From NCBI RefSeq assembly GCF_030272615.1, contig NC_081406.1, positions 239,496,422 to 239,560,421 on the forward strand: DNA of 64,000 nucleotides, in the 5' to 3' direction. Below, in pieces: positions 32,162 through 45,543 of the stretch (position 1 is its first letter; the number at the start of each line of letters is the position of its first letter). Made by a program: the position numbers and the translations under genes. The stretch is from Cryptomeria japonica (lineage: Eukaryota > Streptophyta > Pinopsida > Cupressales > Cupressaceae). Under the pieces are notes generated by a model. It saw nothing but the letters and a program-made list of their open reading frames with translations, had not been told where the DNA came from and ran no database searches.

Positions 32162-33578
32162 AATTATGAGACAAATTGATGATATTGTAGTTCAAGTTGT
32201 TTTGAAGGTTGTGAAGTCTTTATCTGCTACTTCGAAAAATGTAAATAATTTTTTTTATAGGTGAGACTCGTGTAAATGTTCTTGTAGTGGAGGAAGAAGA
32301 AAAACAAGCCACTAACAAAGATCAACCCGCTGCTATTACAAATAGTGAAGCTCAGTTTGAATAGGTTTTTTGTAGCTGAAGAATCAATGGGTGAAGTAGA
32401 ACAACAAAACATTAGTATTCTAGAGAATGTCTATGATGATACATATGATCATTATGAATGAAGTATTGGAATCTATAGTAGATACTTACAAAGATGTGAA
32501 TATGGAAGAAGACACTGAAATTGGCACGATTCAAAAGGAACCAGATAGGTCTATTGTAGGCAATGAAAAGAATGAGAGAGATAAAAGAATCACGTGCAAA
32601 AGAACCTCTGTCCATGTTTGAAGCAATAAAATTGAAAATGGTCATTGAATTGGAAATTTAATTTTAGGTAGTATAGGTATGTGTTTCTTAAGTGAGATTG
32701 GATTTGGGGAGATTATGTCCCTAACAAATGCTTTAGTTAAGTAGTGTTTTGCATTTGAAGCAATGAAAAAGAACTATGTATCCAAAATCTTGGTAGAAGA
32801 TATGCTAAAATTTATCCATGAGAAACTTTTGGATATGCAAATTGATGGTTCTTTCTTTGATGAAGACCAATTGATATTGTGATTTGAATGTTTGAAAGGA
32901 TAGTCTACTTCAAGATTTGAGGTGTAAATTTCAAAGGCTTTAGAAAATAATCTAATAGATATTGTCTGGTATGGCTAAGGAATAAGTGTATAGAGAATCA
33001 CAATCACCTAAAGGATTGCATTGCAAGGTTTTAGCAGAGCGTGGACAGTCTAATGCAAGTTCATAGATTTTTTCATACATGGCTTGAGTCCACAAACCTA
33101 ATCTAGAAAGAAATTGAAGATTTTAAAGAAAAAATCCAAGAGTCATCCAAAACTATCAATCTAAAGAATGATGAAGACTCTAATGGGATATTGGAGATTG
33201 AATAACTTTACAAGAAGTTGAATGATTTGGTTTCCAAAGAAAACTTGTGAAAAAGGACTTCCATAGATTGTGTGACATTGTGGACATACATCTCACTAGT
33301 ATGGTAAAAATTCTAAAAGACTTGTAGAAGTTGAGTGCATCTATTTTTGTTTTGGTAGATAGTAATGTTGAAGAGTAGTTCATTCTTGAAATTGAGAATT
33401 AGATTAAGGTCTTGAAATTTGCTGAAGATGATTAGACTACTACATCATGATCTCTAGAATTTGTGAACAGAGCTATCATTCCTCCTACCCTACTTAAACT
33501 ATAAATATAAGTGGTTCATTTCTTTCTTTCCTTGTCCTATACATATTTTCTTTATGTTGATAAGATCAAAATTATCCT
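32162..33578 (+). pseudogene. ORF-X remnant, 3' part, of the copia-like host of element B
   Basis: This continues 18550-19116 after the insertion. It is readable only in fragments: VNVLVVEEEEKQATNKDQPA (about 32268-32330), which matches the acidic and Lys-rich middle of ORF-X, a charged segment around 32490-32610, and later helical, charged pieces to about 33420. Stops and frame changes are frequent. It is followed by polypurine tracts and an LTR, as ORF-X is in element D. Confidence 0.5.
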
Positions 33579-33718
33579 TAGGGGGAGTTTGTTTGATGGA
33601 TTGTGCACCCTTTGTCATTGTTGTCAAAGGGGGAGAGATTTTGGGGAGTTTTTAGGAGAGATTTGAAGTTCTAGAGAGTTGTTGGCACAATGTTTCTATC
33701 AATGACAAAGGGCGAGAT
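33579..33718 (+). other. Three polypurine tracts before the copia-like 3' LTR
   Basis: TTAGGGGGAGTTT (33579), CAAAGGGGGAGAGA (33625) and CAAAGGGCGAGAT ending at 33718 precede the LTR. Multiplied polypurine tracts are also seen in elements C and D, and I recall them as a feature of Sirevirus-type copia elements. Confidence 0.7.
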
Positions 33719-34644
33719 TGTTGCAATATGCTCGCTTCTTGTCATTGATGTCAACCTCTCAGATCTAGAAGTGGTATGTATGTCTTAGCTGGGTTTGGTT
33801 ATGTATAATTTTTGTATATATGAGATAGACATTACCTAGATGATTGTGTCTTACCTAAATTGGTCTAGAAGATTGAGTGATATTATCTTGACATATTTCT
33901 AGAGTATGTGGTGATCATATCTTGGTTCGAATTAAGGGATAGTGTATAGAGACCTACCCCTTTAAGGTGTTTGTGGATAATCGATAGCATACAAAATGAA
34001 TAGATATATTGCAGTTGATAATAACGATAGTATACACAATTTTGTGCATTCCATATTTTATGGAATCAATTGTTTTTGGTCCGATGGTAATTCACATGTT
34101 ACATCTCTTTCTAGCTAACTTCACAATATATGTATTTGGTTCAGATGGTATAATGAGGCCATAATTGCTTTTTAATGATATATAAAATCATCTGATAAGA
34201 AAGATTATGCATAAGTAATGCAAATCAAAAGTAGATTAGAGATCCAAAGATTTATCTGCAGAGTTAAATGAGTGTTTAAATTGTGAACTATTATTTTGTA
34301 TCTTGCCTTGAGTAATTGATCTTTAGTTAAGCAAGTACCCTTTTTGTATCTTTCCCAACGTAGTGTGCCTTAGTCATCAAGTCTAGATCAGTAAGCCCTT
34401 TGGTTGGTGGCCATATTTATTATAAACAGTTGATATAGATATTGTGAGTTTGATTCTCACCGTGGTTTTTTCAAGTTGGGTTTTCATGTAAAAATTGGGT
34501 ATCCTTGTGTGGATGCATTTATTGTTTTTGTTATTTTCTATGTTGCATAATTGGAGTGAATGAATAATGCATTTTGACATCTTTAATTGGTAATATTTTA
34601 GTTCATGTTTATTGACCCTCCCTCCCAACATCTGATAGTGTTCA
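33719..34644 (+). repeat. 3' LTR of the copia-like host of element B
   Basis: It starts TGTTGCAATATG right after the last polypurine tract and ends GATAGTGTTCA, after a CCCTCCCTCCC stretch that equals the CACCCCCCC of other copia LTRs here. TTCTCACCGTGGTTTTTTC (about 34453) is the conserved block near the 3' end. Its 5' partner is not visible in the window. Confidence 0.7.
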
Positions 34645-35860
34645 AAAAGAGTAGTAAGTATATCTATAATATTCTTCAAACAAATTGATAGAAAATGGAG
34701 GTTGTTCTAAATCAATAAATGCCCTCAACTTATCATTCTCATCCCTCATTCTGTGCAAGGGCAACTTGTTGAACACACAATGGATGTTGAGAGGGGGCGT
34801 GATCAACATAAACTAAAATTTTAAACAACAAGCTTTCATCAACAATTAAATGAAGACATCATAAAATCATTCATATCAATCATACGTGAGCACCAAAATT
34901 TATACATGAAAAACCCAAATTGGGAAAAACCACGGTGAGCGCTAACTCACAAAATGATACACTATATAAAAAACATTTACAAAAGAGGGAGCTTAGAACT
35001 TTGGACTTGTAGACCAATGCTAACTACTCTTGGGGCAAGATACATTAAAAGGACTAAGCACACTTATGCTAACTACAACAATGCAAAATACAATATTGCA
35101 TCTTTAAAATATAGAACTATATGAATAAAGGCATCTTAGTATGCTGATTATAGTCTCTATTATAGCGTAATCTCTAACCTTACTGAAATACCTAGACCTT
35201 CAAGTCTCTGGATCACTACTATTCTATCAACTATCACCTCTACACTACAATCTTTTCTGATGTAGCTATTTTAATCGCATAGTCATCCTTAGATCAAGTG
35301 ACACCATAATTTACCACTGTATTGACACATACTCACACACTTCTATATATCTATCTCCTATCCTAAATGTATATATATACCAGGCCAAAACAAAAGCATC
35401 TTCATCAATTTAGCCAAAAGGAAGACTGTAACATGTATGTACATTTCTGATCCAAGGTATACAATTGAACCAAAATATAACACACATAGAACATAAGTTG
35501 AACCTAAATAAGAAACACCGAACCAAAAGAATACTTTACATACAATCACCAGACCAAGAAATATATGTTACATTTAAGTTTGATAGGAGAACCCAAAGAC
35601 ATGTACCAATCATGTTATCTTCCAATTGTGAAAGTCCATACCAAACCAAGCACCACCTAGACCACAAAGATAAAGCTTCCAACTAATATCAATCATATCA
35701 ACTACCAATGCAAACTGCCTATGACCAACCCATAGTACCAATCCATAGCGACATCTAGTCCAAAACATAATTGCAACATCTCAGCATTGAAGATAATTCG
35801 GATAATGTCCCAACCAGAACCCATCTAGACCACACTGTTTGGCATCAATGACAACAAAGC
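34645..35860 (-). repeat. Minus-orientation copia LTR fragment
   Basis: From 34770 (TGAACACACAATGG, then GAGAGGGGGC) the complementary strand ends like the copia LTRs of this window, with the same Pre-CCCC block and a GGGAAAAACCACGGTGAG segment (about 34922-34940) characteristic of them. Its far end near 35855 (GACAACA) has no clear TSD or polypurine tract, so it is truncated or solo. 34645-34769 holds no recognised feature. Confidence 0.55.
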
Positions 35861-35865
35861 ATATA

Positions 35866-38435
35866 TGTTGGCGTTGTGTTGCCATTGATATCAACTGATA
35901 TAGGATTGCAACCGATAAGGGATATTGATGAGTAGTGTTGTCATTGATGGATACCGGAAATGGTGCTATTGATGTCATCTAGTAGAATGGCCATTGGATT
36001 CACTGGTATACAAGTTAGTGTTGACTTGTGTTGAAGACATAAGGACAAGAGACCGGTAAGAGACATGTTGGCGATGCATACTTGACAACCAACAAGAGAG
36101 CGGGATGTTGGGCAGTTGATTGTGATGAAGAGGGGGAATTTTACCTAAATCACATTACCACTGGAGGAGAAGTATGTTCAGGTCACCAATATGCTATGTG
36201 GATGTGAAACAATAGGACTCCCACCGGATAAAGATGTAGTCGCCATTTGAAGAGATGACTGATAGTGAATTTGCCCCAACTAGATCACATGTACCTATTT
36301 GAAGATATGTTGCTCAAACATGCAAGCCACAATGGTGCATTGCAAGATGTAGATGACAAGGATCTACTCCCATCGGTAAGTGGATCTTATCTCCTATTAT
36401 ACATGGAATGCATCATAGTCCTCCAAGATAAGACAAAAGAGTAGAAGGCAAGTGTTTGAAGGCTCACATCAAATCAATTGGTGAAGCACTAAGTTGCCAT
36501 AGGTGCATGAGATCAAAGATATGCACCAGATTAGCCGAGTAGACAATGATGAGTTACTGGTATAGAGATTGAAGGATATGGTTGTCACTTTGAAAAACAT
36601 GTTAATAGAAAAATTGGTCTATTGAATGAAGTGGGAAAGGTTGAGTAGTTGCAAACAGATGGAGCATGTTGAAGATTGATGACATGCTATCATCAAGGTG
36701 TTTATCGGTAAGTATGTCCATCGGCAATGCTGACAAAGTGCAGATATAGAACACTCCCATCTGATAAAGATGTGCATGAGGTAGGTTGGTATGTGTGCTG
36801 ACCATTTTATGTGCTCCACCAGAAGAGAAGCAGAGTGCAAGGGTGAAGGTAGACTGGTTAGGTATAACCGATAGGGTCTGTGAACCAGTAGATGAATCTG
36901 GTTGAGTAGTTGGTCAGTGATCTTGTCTAGATTGACATAACTGACTTAGAAATGGTGGATACTGATAAAGGGGCCATGTGGAGATGAAGTGGCATGCATG
37001 CACAAGTCAATGAAGTTGTTGGAGATTGGTCCAACATTTATGACGACTATGAAGCTTGAGGAATGAAGGAAAAGGATTGCGGCTCGATATGAAGGAAAGA
37101 ACAAAGATTCATAAAAGACCGATCTTGCAGATCAAAGAGGATACAAGAAACCACATCATTCATGTAATCAATTAGATAGATGGCCGAAAAACATGCTATA
37201 GATGGCTAAAGAGAAGACGTGTTTCACAAGGTAAATAAATGGGTGATGCTCATTGATTGAGTGTTGAACATTGATCAAGGAGATGATATCACATTGGATT
37301 TGATATGTCATGATGATCAGAGATAAAATTGGATGCGGATTCAGTGCATGGTGGAAACCCTAGTGTGCCTATGATCAAACTCATGTCTTGGCAGGAAAAT
37401 CTGGCTCTAAATGTGTGAGCCAAAGATATTGTTCATGCTACTGAATGATAGAGTATTGTTGTTGCATATGAAATTAAATTATTCAAGTGCTCAAAGACAA
37501 TCAAAGAAGAGACTGAGTGTGAGAGAGAATCAGGTTGAAGAGTTCAACTAGCAAGAGTGAGGCAACTAGTAATCGCCTTTGAGTCTGAGAGAGGAGTACA
37601 CCGATGGTGACTGAACTGATAGAGAAGAGTTATAGAAGATTGTAGAGAAGGCAAGCTAACAACCAACAAGAATTAGATGGTAGGCATCTAACTAAGCCAT
37701 CAAGATTAGTGGTGGATAGCAGCAGTGTGGCTGAGAGAAAAGGGAACTGAGAGATAGCAGAACCGACAGAGAGAAGAACTAACAGAGTGCATAACCAACA
37801 GAGTGTAGAACTGACAGAGAAGAAGAAGAGGTTCAACCAGAAAAGGTGCAACAGAGAGAAAGGTGCATCAAAGAGTTTGTTGCAGGAGGAGATAAGGTTG
37901 TTGTAGATAAAAGGTGAGGATATAATCGACCGAGGATTTAAGAGAGGAGAACCAATGGAGAGACATACATGAGAGTTACACAGTTATTTTGTAACAAGAA
38001 TATTAATTTTGTAAATGATTATATTCATAAAAGATCACTGAGTTGGAGCTCGGTGTAGGGGTTGGTGCTCATTGGGTTGGTCCCCTAAAATTAAGGGTTG
38101 GTTCTCCTTGGGTTGGTTCCCTAAAGAAGGAGTGGTACTCCTTGGGTTGGTGCCGTAAATGTTGTAACTGAATGTTTCTTTGTGAGGCTGGATCGGAGCA
38201 GTAGTCTCTAGCAACATTTCTCAATGAAGTTTTTTCCATATTGGGTTTTCCTTGTACATCTGGTGTTATGTGATATCCCTTTTATGTGTGGTTGCATTCG
38301 TGTTTGTCTCCCATCTAACCGATATGTCTGCTTTATTTTATATCTATTAACTGGTATACACACATAGGATAGAAAAGGGAAAAGTTTGGAAATCACTTAT
38401 TCACCCCCCCTCTCATTGACATCTAGTGTTCAACA
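35866..38435 (+). repeat. 5' LTR of element C
   Basis: The 2570-bp LTR runs from TGTTGGCGTTGTGTTGCC to GTGTTCAACA, directly before the PBS. It contains about three imperfect copies of a GGTTGGTNCTCCTTGGG unit (38055-38160) near the 3' end and the CACCCCCCC block. ORFs in it are accidental. Confidence 0.9.
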
Positions 38436-38437
38436 AT

Positions 38438-38450
38438 TGGTATCAGAGCC
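38438..38450 (+). other. Primer-binding site of element C (initiator tRNA-Met)
   Basis: TGGTATCAGAGCC starts three bases after the LTR end. It is the standard plant copia site complementary to initiator tRNA-Met. Confidence 0.92.
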
Positions 38451-38499
38451 TGGGTTTCCTATTGATAAGCTTTCTCTATGTTGGGTAGATTTTGGTATT

Positions 38500-41281
38500 T
38501 GATCACAATGATTTATTTTGTGTCAATCCCTACTCCTATATTTGATAGTTCAAAATTTTCAGTTTGGAGTTGTAAGATGGAAGTTACCTATCATCCTTAG
38601 GGTTTGATGTATGAATGTCTATTGTAAATTCCTAATTTAGTAAAGTCAGTCCTCCCACCGATTTAGATGTAGAAAGAACAAACTGCTATAATGATGTAGC
38701 AATGAAGGCTATACTTTGTGGGTTATTAGATGATGTCTCCTCATAAGTGGATAGATGCAGATCGACAAAAAGCCTATGAGATAGATTGAAGAACCTGTAT
38801 GGAAATGATCCTACCACTGCAGAACCAGTTGGTAAAGACAAGATGAGAAATGCATCTCATATATGTGAAGATGATGAAGGCAGATTTGTTAGTAGCCACA
38901 ACAATGATGAAGAAAGAACCCACCTCTTCATGGCTCAAGAATCAGAAGATGAGAGGCACACATCTAGGAATGATCATGCAATCCATTCCCACTGACAAGA
39001 TGTGTTTGTGAGTGATAGTGAGGGTGAAGAAGAAGAAGAAGTAGAAGTTGATCTTGAAGGGGAACTTGTAAGTGCACTCGAAGAACTTAGTGTGTTTGTG
39101 AAAAGTGGACCTGTATATGTAAGCACAACACTTCAATCAAGTCATTACATGCATGGTTAGATAGATATAATCATGAATAATAAAACCATAACAAATTGAC
39201 CCATTGCCTTCTAAAAGATGTGACTATAAGATTGCTCTCAGATTATAAGCAATACCAGTGACTAGACAACATCAAGACAAAGGATTTTATCTATATGAAC
39301 ATGATGAATGCTAGATGGATGAAAGATTAATCTAACAAGATTTTTGCAATATGAATCTAAATGATTTAATCAATATGAAACAATTAATATGCAATATCTC
39401 AATGAAATCCTAGAGCAAAAAAAGTATAATAACAATATATTCTCCAGCCTCTTGTTGAATGAGATGAGAGCTCGAATTTATAGAAAAATCAGAAAGAAAC
39501 CAATGGTTGAGATCAAATGATGATGAGTGGTCAAGACCTTCCAAGAGGAAGCACAATCCAGGTGAATTGATTAGATTGGATGCTTTTCTCAGTTTTAAAG
39601 GAAATTGAACTAAAATTAAGATTAAAATCAGAAAAAACTGATTTATTCTCTATTTCATTCAATTTTGATATTTAATTGTTTTAATTGCCTTCTTTGAGAT
39701 TATTTATCAATTTTTAATTTGTTTTTCAAGATTATCTCCAATTGATTTCTTTCCTTAGATTTTTAATTCTTTTTTGGTCAATTAATTCCTTTTTTGATTT
39801 ATTTCCATGTTTGAAGATTTGTGCTCATAATTTCTAATTCCTCTTTCTTGATTTGTTTCCTTTTTTGAAGTTTTATGGCAAATTGATTTATTTAATTAAA
39901 TATGCTAGGATATTTAATAAAATAAATAAGATAATTGTTTAAAATTATTTTCTTGGAATGATTTAATTAATAAAATAAATATTTAATTAATATTGGTTGA
40001 TTTGATTTTGCCATGTGACATTGATGATTTAAGAAATTAATTGTGTGCTCAAGATTTATTTAATTGCCTTTGGTTAGGACCTTGGTGATGTTGTCGAGAT
40101 CAGGGGCTCATGGTTTAAATGACCATTTTTAGGGTATTACACTTAGTAGAGTGAGGAATGAATACAAGTTATTCAAGAATGCTATAGTTGTGGAGTAGAA
40201 CTAATTCATCGGATGCCTTGAAGAATTTGAGAAATGTATCTCAGAGTTAAAGACTAAACAAGAAGACACCAAGGAGTACCGGTGTAAAGATCTAGAATCT
40301 GAGCTAGACTCCAAGGATAAAGAGTATCAATAGCTAAAAGGAGAAATGGAGATTCTCTGAAATGGCCTTTAAAAATTTTAGGATGAGCTCAAGGTGAGAA
40401 TCCGATTTGATGGCAACAGTAATGCCTTGGAAAAAATGTTGAAGAAGCAGAAACATGCCAAGGATATTGGAGGATTAGGAAATGGAGTAGGTGAATGCTC
40501 CACCAGCAAGAATGTCCCTCAAAATGACATTCTGTTTGTCTCCTCAAATGGAGATAATAAGGGATAGACCTTCACTATCTAGAATACTCCCCAAAAGAAG
40601 ATTGATCTAACCACAACTGGTAAAGACATGCAGACAAGGATGAAGACTGGTGCTACAAGAAGGAGAAATAATGTAGATCCCAAAGAAAAAGGGAAGATTG
40701 GAGAATGCAACTTCATCGGAAGCAAGAACATGAGAAGACAACATAGAAGACCCCCTACCGGTAGAAGACAATGAAATGCTACTACCTACAAGATAAAGCA
40801 AGTGTAGGAAACGAAAAGATCAGATGGAAGAGCTATAGAAAGTGGACAACCCAAGATCCACTCTCGGAGAAGTAGAAATGGAAATGTCAATCCGGTAAGA
40901 TCTCCTCATGCATGGCAAAAAAATTTTGTAAGTTATGTGCCCTCTTTCTCCAGTTATTGTTTTCCATGCAAGGAATATGGCCACAGAGAAGATAAATGCA
41001 GAATGAAGTTTAGGAATAGACAATTTACTCTTTCTAAAAATAATAATTTCATCTGTTGGAAATGTAATGGCCTTGGCCATAAAAGTCACAACTGCAGTAG
41101 GATGAACTTGCAGTCACATGACAACTGGTATAGCAACTATGATCAACATATAAATGGATATAGAGCATATCGAAGTCAAAGACCTGCATGGAACCAAAGG
41201 AGAAATATCCCCGTGGGATCAAGACGCCCATTGGTTCTAGTAATCAGTTACAACAACATGACCAAAAGAAGGTGGTCTAAC
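38500..41281 (+). pseudogene. Copia-type gag of element C, interrupted by a solo LTR
   Basis: The N-terminal part reads FDSSKFSVWSCKMEVTYHP and later DVAMKAILCGLLDD, the gag pattern of plant copia elements (UBN2-like), with several stops. An acidic segment (SDSEGEEEEEVEVDLEGEL, about 39012-39070) leads to the insertion at 39091. After 40147 a charged coiled coil continues (about 40190-40330), and two intact zinc knuckles follow: CFPCKEYGHREDKC (about 40963) and CWKCNGLGHKSHNC (about 41056). The last open stretch ends at 41284 with a basic tail. It would bind element RNA if intact. Confidence 0.78.
39091..40141. repeat. Solo LTR in the element C gag, TSD CTTAG
   Basis: A 1051-bp segment begins TGTGTTTGTG and ends GGTATTACA, flanked by CTTAG (39086-39090 and 40142-40146). 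Removing it rejoins the coiled-coil reading frame of gag. It has the AT-rich TTAATTAAAT runs found in the Tat LTRs here (39890-40000) but no internal region, so it is a solo LTR. Its family and orientation are uncertain. Confidence 0.85.
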
Positions 41282-41284
41282 TAG

Positions 41285-42772
41285 TTTCACAAAAGGTCCC
41301 CCAATCATGCGTGTGGCATGAATGTTGTTTGCTTCCACATCAAAGTTTCTGATCATGTGGCTGAATCTAGTAAAGAAAGGACCAGTCAACAAAAGAAGGC
41401 AAGAGCTTCTCCTAAGACCAAAATTGGGAAGAAGAATAAGACCATGTAGGTATGGAGGAATAAGCAAGAAGATGCAACCATGGACTGACACTATGCTTTC
41501 AAATCACAAGTGATATCTCCTAAGGCTTAAAGGAGATGTAGGACCTTAGGGGGGGTAGTACACTAACCTTATCATTCACCCCCTCAATGGAAGAGGACAC
41601 ATGGAAGAACAGGATGCTACTAGTAAGAAAGAAGAAAATGCGATGGCAAGTGTGTGTAGTGGTTGCCTTGGCTACACACCTATAGATGAAACATGGATCA
41701 CTACTTCATGTGTCAATGGTTGGGAAATTTGCAATTGGGATTAAATGCAAATTGACCCAATAAGACAAGAGTTATAGGAAGGTACTCCAGTAGTGATGAT
41801 GGATCAATACAAGAAACTAGTATGTGTAGGATGTTACTGGTATGTATGCTAGCAAGTACATGTAGATTATGTAAGACAATAAGGTTTGGGATCATTGCTT
41901 TAGTCCCTGCAGCATGGAATGAGGATTTTATGTCTCAAGTGGTATTTAAGAAGACCTGAATGAAATATAGTGGCCCAGTTGCTGATCATATATGCATGCA
42001 TCCTTTGTGGGCTAACCGCTTTGATTTATGGCATGATGATATTGTATAACATTGTGTACATCCAGGATCATGTCATAGGCTATGGTAGATATAATGGAGC
42101 TGATAGATCATTACATTGATCACATATGCACAACTCAACTAGTATATGGTGCAGATTGGAGCTCCGATTTTGAACCTGACAGGCAATAAGAACCTGAGAT
42201 GTATGACTCAGTGGGAGTTGACAGCCATGTTTTCTGATTTGTATCAGACTTGCTGGACATAGAGGGTGTGCAAGTGTCTATGGCTGAACTTGTACAATTA
42301 TGTCTTTGGAAGTGAGTGAGGTTGTGAGATATTTCAATACCTATTCAATTGAAATCACAACTAGATCACCGGAAGTGTTGCTTGCAAAAATAAGAGTTAC
42401 CTGCACATGAGAACATATAGTTGGTATCGAAAGAGATACAATTGGTATCAGTGTTTTCTTCAACACTTGACATTGGGATTTTGGGGTTAGAATGGCTTTT
42501 GCATATCAAAGGGAGATGATGCAGTGTGACCAACAGGTATGTTTTACTCACTGATATATGTGCCTTCAATTGGTTTCCATTCTGTATATGCACGTGTTTT
42601 CGGTTTGCATATACACTTGGTTGCTGAGCAATTGGTGTCAGTTGGTAATTGTGCCCTCTATCTCAGGTGCTATGACTTGAGAAGCTGTAATAAATGATGG
42701 TTGAAGGAGGAGAAGCATCCAATAGAGAAAAAAGGGGAGGGAAACCATGCCAGTGCCCTTTGCCATTATTGT
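41285..42772 (+). other. Decayed 3' internal region of element C
   Basis: About 1.5 kb follows gag. GGACCTTAGGGGGGGTAGT at about 41542 resembles a polypurine region. No RT, integrase or protease motif could be read in any frame, and the open stretches are short. It could be remnants of an ORF-X-like gene too decayed to see. Confidence 0.45.
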
Positions 42773-42907
42773 CAAAGGGGGAGAGAGATTTTGTAGCATA
42801 TTGCATACTATAGATGTGAGAATCCATGGATCATACAAAGGGGGAGAAAGAGAATCTATAGTACACCAGATACTACATATGTTGACATCAATGCTAAAGG
42901 GGGAGAT
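42773..42907 (+). other. Three polypurine tracts before the element C 3' LTR
   Basis: CAAAGGGGGAGAG (42773), CAAAGGGGGAGAAAG (42836) and TAAAGGGGGAGAT (42895-42907) precede the TGTTGG of LTR2. Confidence 0.8.
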
Positions 42908-44387
42908 TGTTGGCATTGTGTTATCATTGATGTCAACCAATATAGGATGGCAACTAGTAAGGGAGATTGATGGGTAGTGTTGTCATTGATGGATACCAAA
43001 AATGGTGCCATTGATGTCATCTAGCAGAATGTTCATTGGAGTCAAATGTACACAAGTTAGTGTTGACTTGTGTTGAAGACATACGAACTGCAGGCCAGTA
43101 AGTGACATGTTGGCGGTGCATAGTTGCCAACCAACAAGAGAGAAGGATGTTGGGCAATTGATTGTGATGAAGAGGGGGAATGTTACCTAAATCACATCAA
43201 CACCGGAGGAGAAGTATGTGCAATTCACCGGTGTGTTGTGTGGATGTGAAACAACAAGACTCCAACTAGATAAAGATGCAGTCACCATTTCAAGAGATGA
43301 TTGATAGTGAATGTGCCCCAACTGGATCACATGTGCCTATTTGAATATATGTTGCTGAAATAGGGAAGCCACATTAGTGCATTGCAAGATGCAGATGACA
43401 AGGATCCACTCCCATTGGTAAGTGGAGCTTATCTCCTATTATACATAGAATGCATCATAGTCCTCCAAGATAAGACAAAAGAGTAGAAGGCAAGTGTTTG
43501 AAGGCTTACATCAGATCAACTGGTGAAACACTAAGTCCCCTTAGGTGCATGAGATCATAGATATGCACCAGATCAACCGAGTAGACAATGATGAGTTGTC
43601 GGTGCAGAGATTGAAGGATATGGTTGTCAATTTGATAAACATGTTAATAGCATAACTAGTCTATTGAATGAAGTAGACAAGGTTGACCACTTATAGACAG
43701 ATGAAGCATGTTGAAGATTGATGACATGTTGTCATCAAGGTGTTTACTGGTAAGTATGTCCATCGGTAATGCTGACAAAATGCAGATGTAGAAGGCTCCC
43801 ATCTGATGAAGATGTGCATGAGGTAGGTTGACATGTGTGTTGACTGGTTTAGGTTCTCCTACGAAAGAGAAGTAGAGTGCAAGGGTGAAGGCAAACTAGT
43901 TAGGGTATAACTAATAGGGTCTGTGAACCGATAGATGAAACTGATTGAGTGGTTGGTCAGTGATCTTGTCTGGACCGACATAACCAACCTAGCAAAGGTG
44001 GATACCAACAAAGGGGCCACATGGAGATGAAGTGGCATGCATGCACATGTCCGTGTGGTGAGCCGATGAAGTCGTTGGCAGTTGGTACAACATTTATGAT
44101 GACTACAAAGCTCGAAGAATGAAGGCAGAGGATTGCAGCTCAAGATGAAGGAAACATAAACGATTTTGAAAAGGCTGATCTTGCAGATCAAAGAGGATAA
44201 AAGAAATTGCATCACTCCTATGATCAATTAGACAAATGGCTGAAAAACATTCTATAGATGGCTAAAGAGAGAAGACATGTTTTGCAAGGTAAACAGATGG
44301 GCAATGCTCATTGATTTAGTTTTGAACATCGATCAATGACATGATATCAAATTGGATTTGATATGTCATGATGATCATAGATCATAT

Positions 44388-45505
44388 TATTGGTATTTTT
44401 ATGCTGTTGTGATTGTCATTGATGGACACACACTTTCTTGATGTATGAGTTATGCTCAACCGGTAATTGTTCCAACCAGTATTATATGTTATTGAAATGT
44501 ATAGTCTTTAGACTATCGGTATTTTGTAGAAGAAGGTTTACCGGTCACAGATTGACTGAAGACCCCAAGCGGTATGAAGACCCCAAGCGGTTCGAGGAGC
44601 TCAAGTGGTACCAAGGACCCAAGCGGTAGTTAACTCTTGATCGGGACACTACGATCTACTAGTGTTCATTCTTGACAATCGGTATACTCCGTGATGAGTT
44701 ACCAACCGATATTACTGTAGTGTGTGATGAGTTATCATCCATTGACACTTTGGTGGTGTTTTTGTGTTGTGTTACCAAATATGTCTAGATGCACTAAACC
44801 TAGGAACTTGTAGTCTAATCCTATTGGACCGACATGAAATCAAATTCCTTTATAAGGACATCATGTCTAGGGTTTTGTATGTATGAGGGTTTTTGTATGT
44901 GCGATCATAGAAGAAAATATTATGTTTGTCTGAAGAGATAGAGTGTGGAGATATTGAAGACTGAAGTAATGCTGAAGTGCACTAACAATGAGTTGTCAAG
45001 GATCTAACTAAGCATATGGTTCTATTATCTAGATCATTCACTTGTTGATTACTAATATCTTCAACAAGTTTGAAACCCTTAACCGAGTAGGCCCAATAAA
45101 GCATTTGTAAATCCTCTAACAAGGTGGTTCACAACTATGGATCTGAAATCCTTTAACAAGGTAGCTTTAATAGGACTTATCTCCCAACAGAGATCTAGAT
45201 TCCTAACAGGATCTGTTCTGGTGAAGAACATTGGATGACCTTAACCAGTCTGGTTACTATTCTGCAGATAGTTACTTATAAGTTTCTTCTCACCATGGTT
45301 TTTTCCATTTAGGTTTCCATGTCAAACATCTTGTATTATGGTGATTGTGCTCTTGTGGGTGAATGCTTTGTTTTCTATTTGGTTTGCATTTATCTTAACC
45401 AGTTTATTAGTAAATTTGTTGTACTGGTTATCTACTAAATTGTTTAAGAGTTTGTTTAGAGTATTTTTTGGTATACTAATTCACCCCCCCTCTTAGTATT
45501 CATCA
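44388..45505 (+). repeat. 5' LTR of element D
   Basis: The start TATTGGTATTTTTATG corresponds to TGTTGGCATTTTGATG of LTR2, with the TG changed to TA. The end is TTAGTATTCATCA before the PBS. It contains four units of an 18-bp CCCAAGCGGT repeat (44561-44628) where LTR2 has three. Confidence 0.9.
44561..44628 (+). repeat. 18-bp tandem repeat (CCCAAGCGGT) in the element D LTR, four units
   Basis: Units read GACCCCAAGCGGTATGAA and three variants. The other LTR (50811-50860) has three, so one unit was gained or lost after insertion or by template switching during reverse transcription. Confidence 0.85.
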
Positions 45506-45507
45506 AT

Positions 45508-45520
45508 TGTTATTAGAGCC
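45508..45520 (+). other. Primer-binding site of element D (initiator tRNA-Met, two mismatches)
   Basis: TGTTATTAGAGCC against the usual TGGTATCAGAGCC, three bases after the LTR. Confidence 0.8.
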
Positions 45521-45543
45521 AACCTTTCTATAAGTCTAACCAC

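Noticed and set aside
34741-34790. CTTGT flanking the LTR at 34770 as a TSD
   Set aside because: The right end near 35855 lacks a matching CTTGT, so the boundary and solo status remain unproven.
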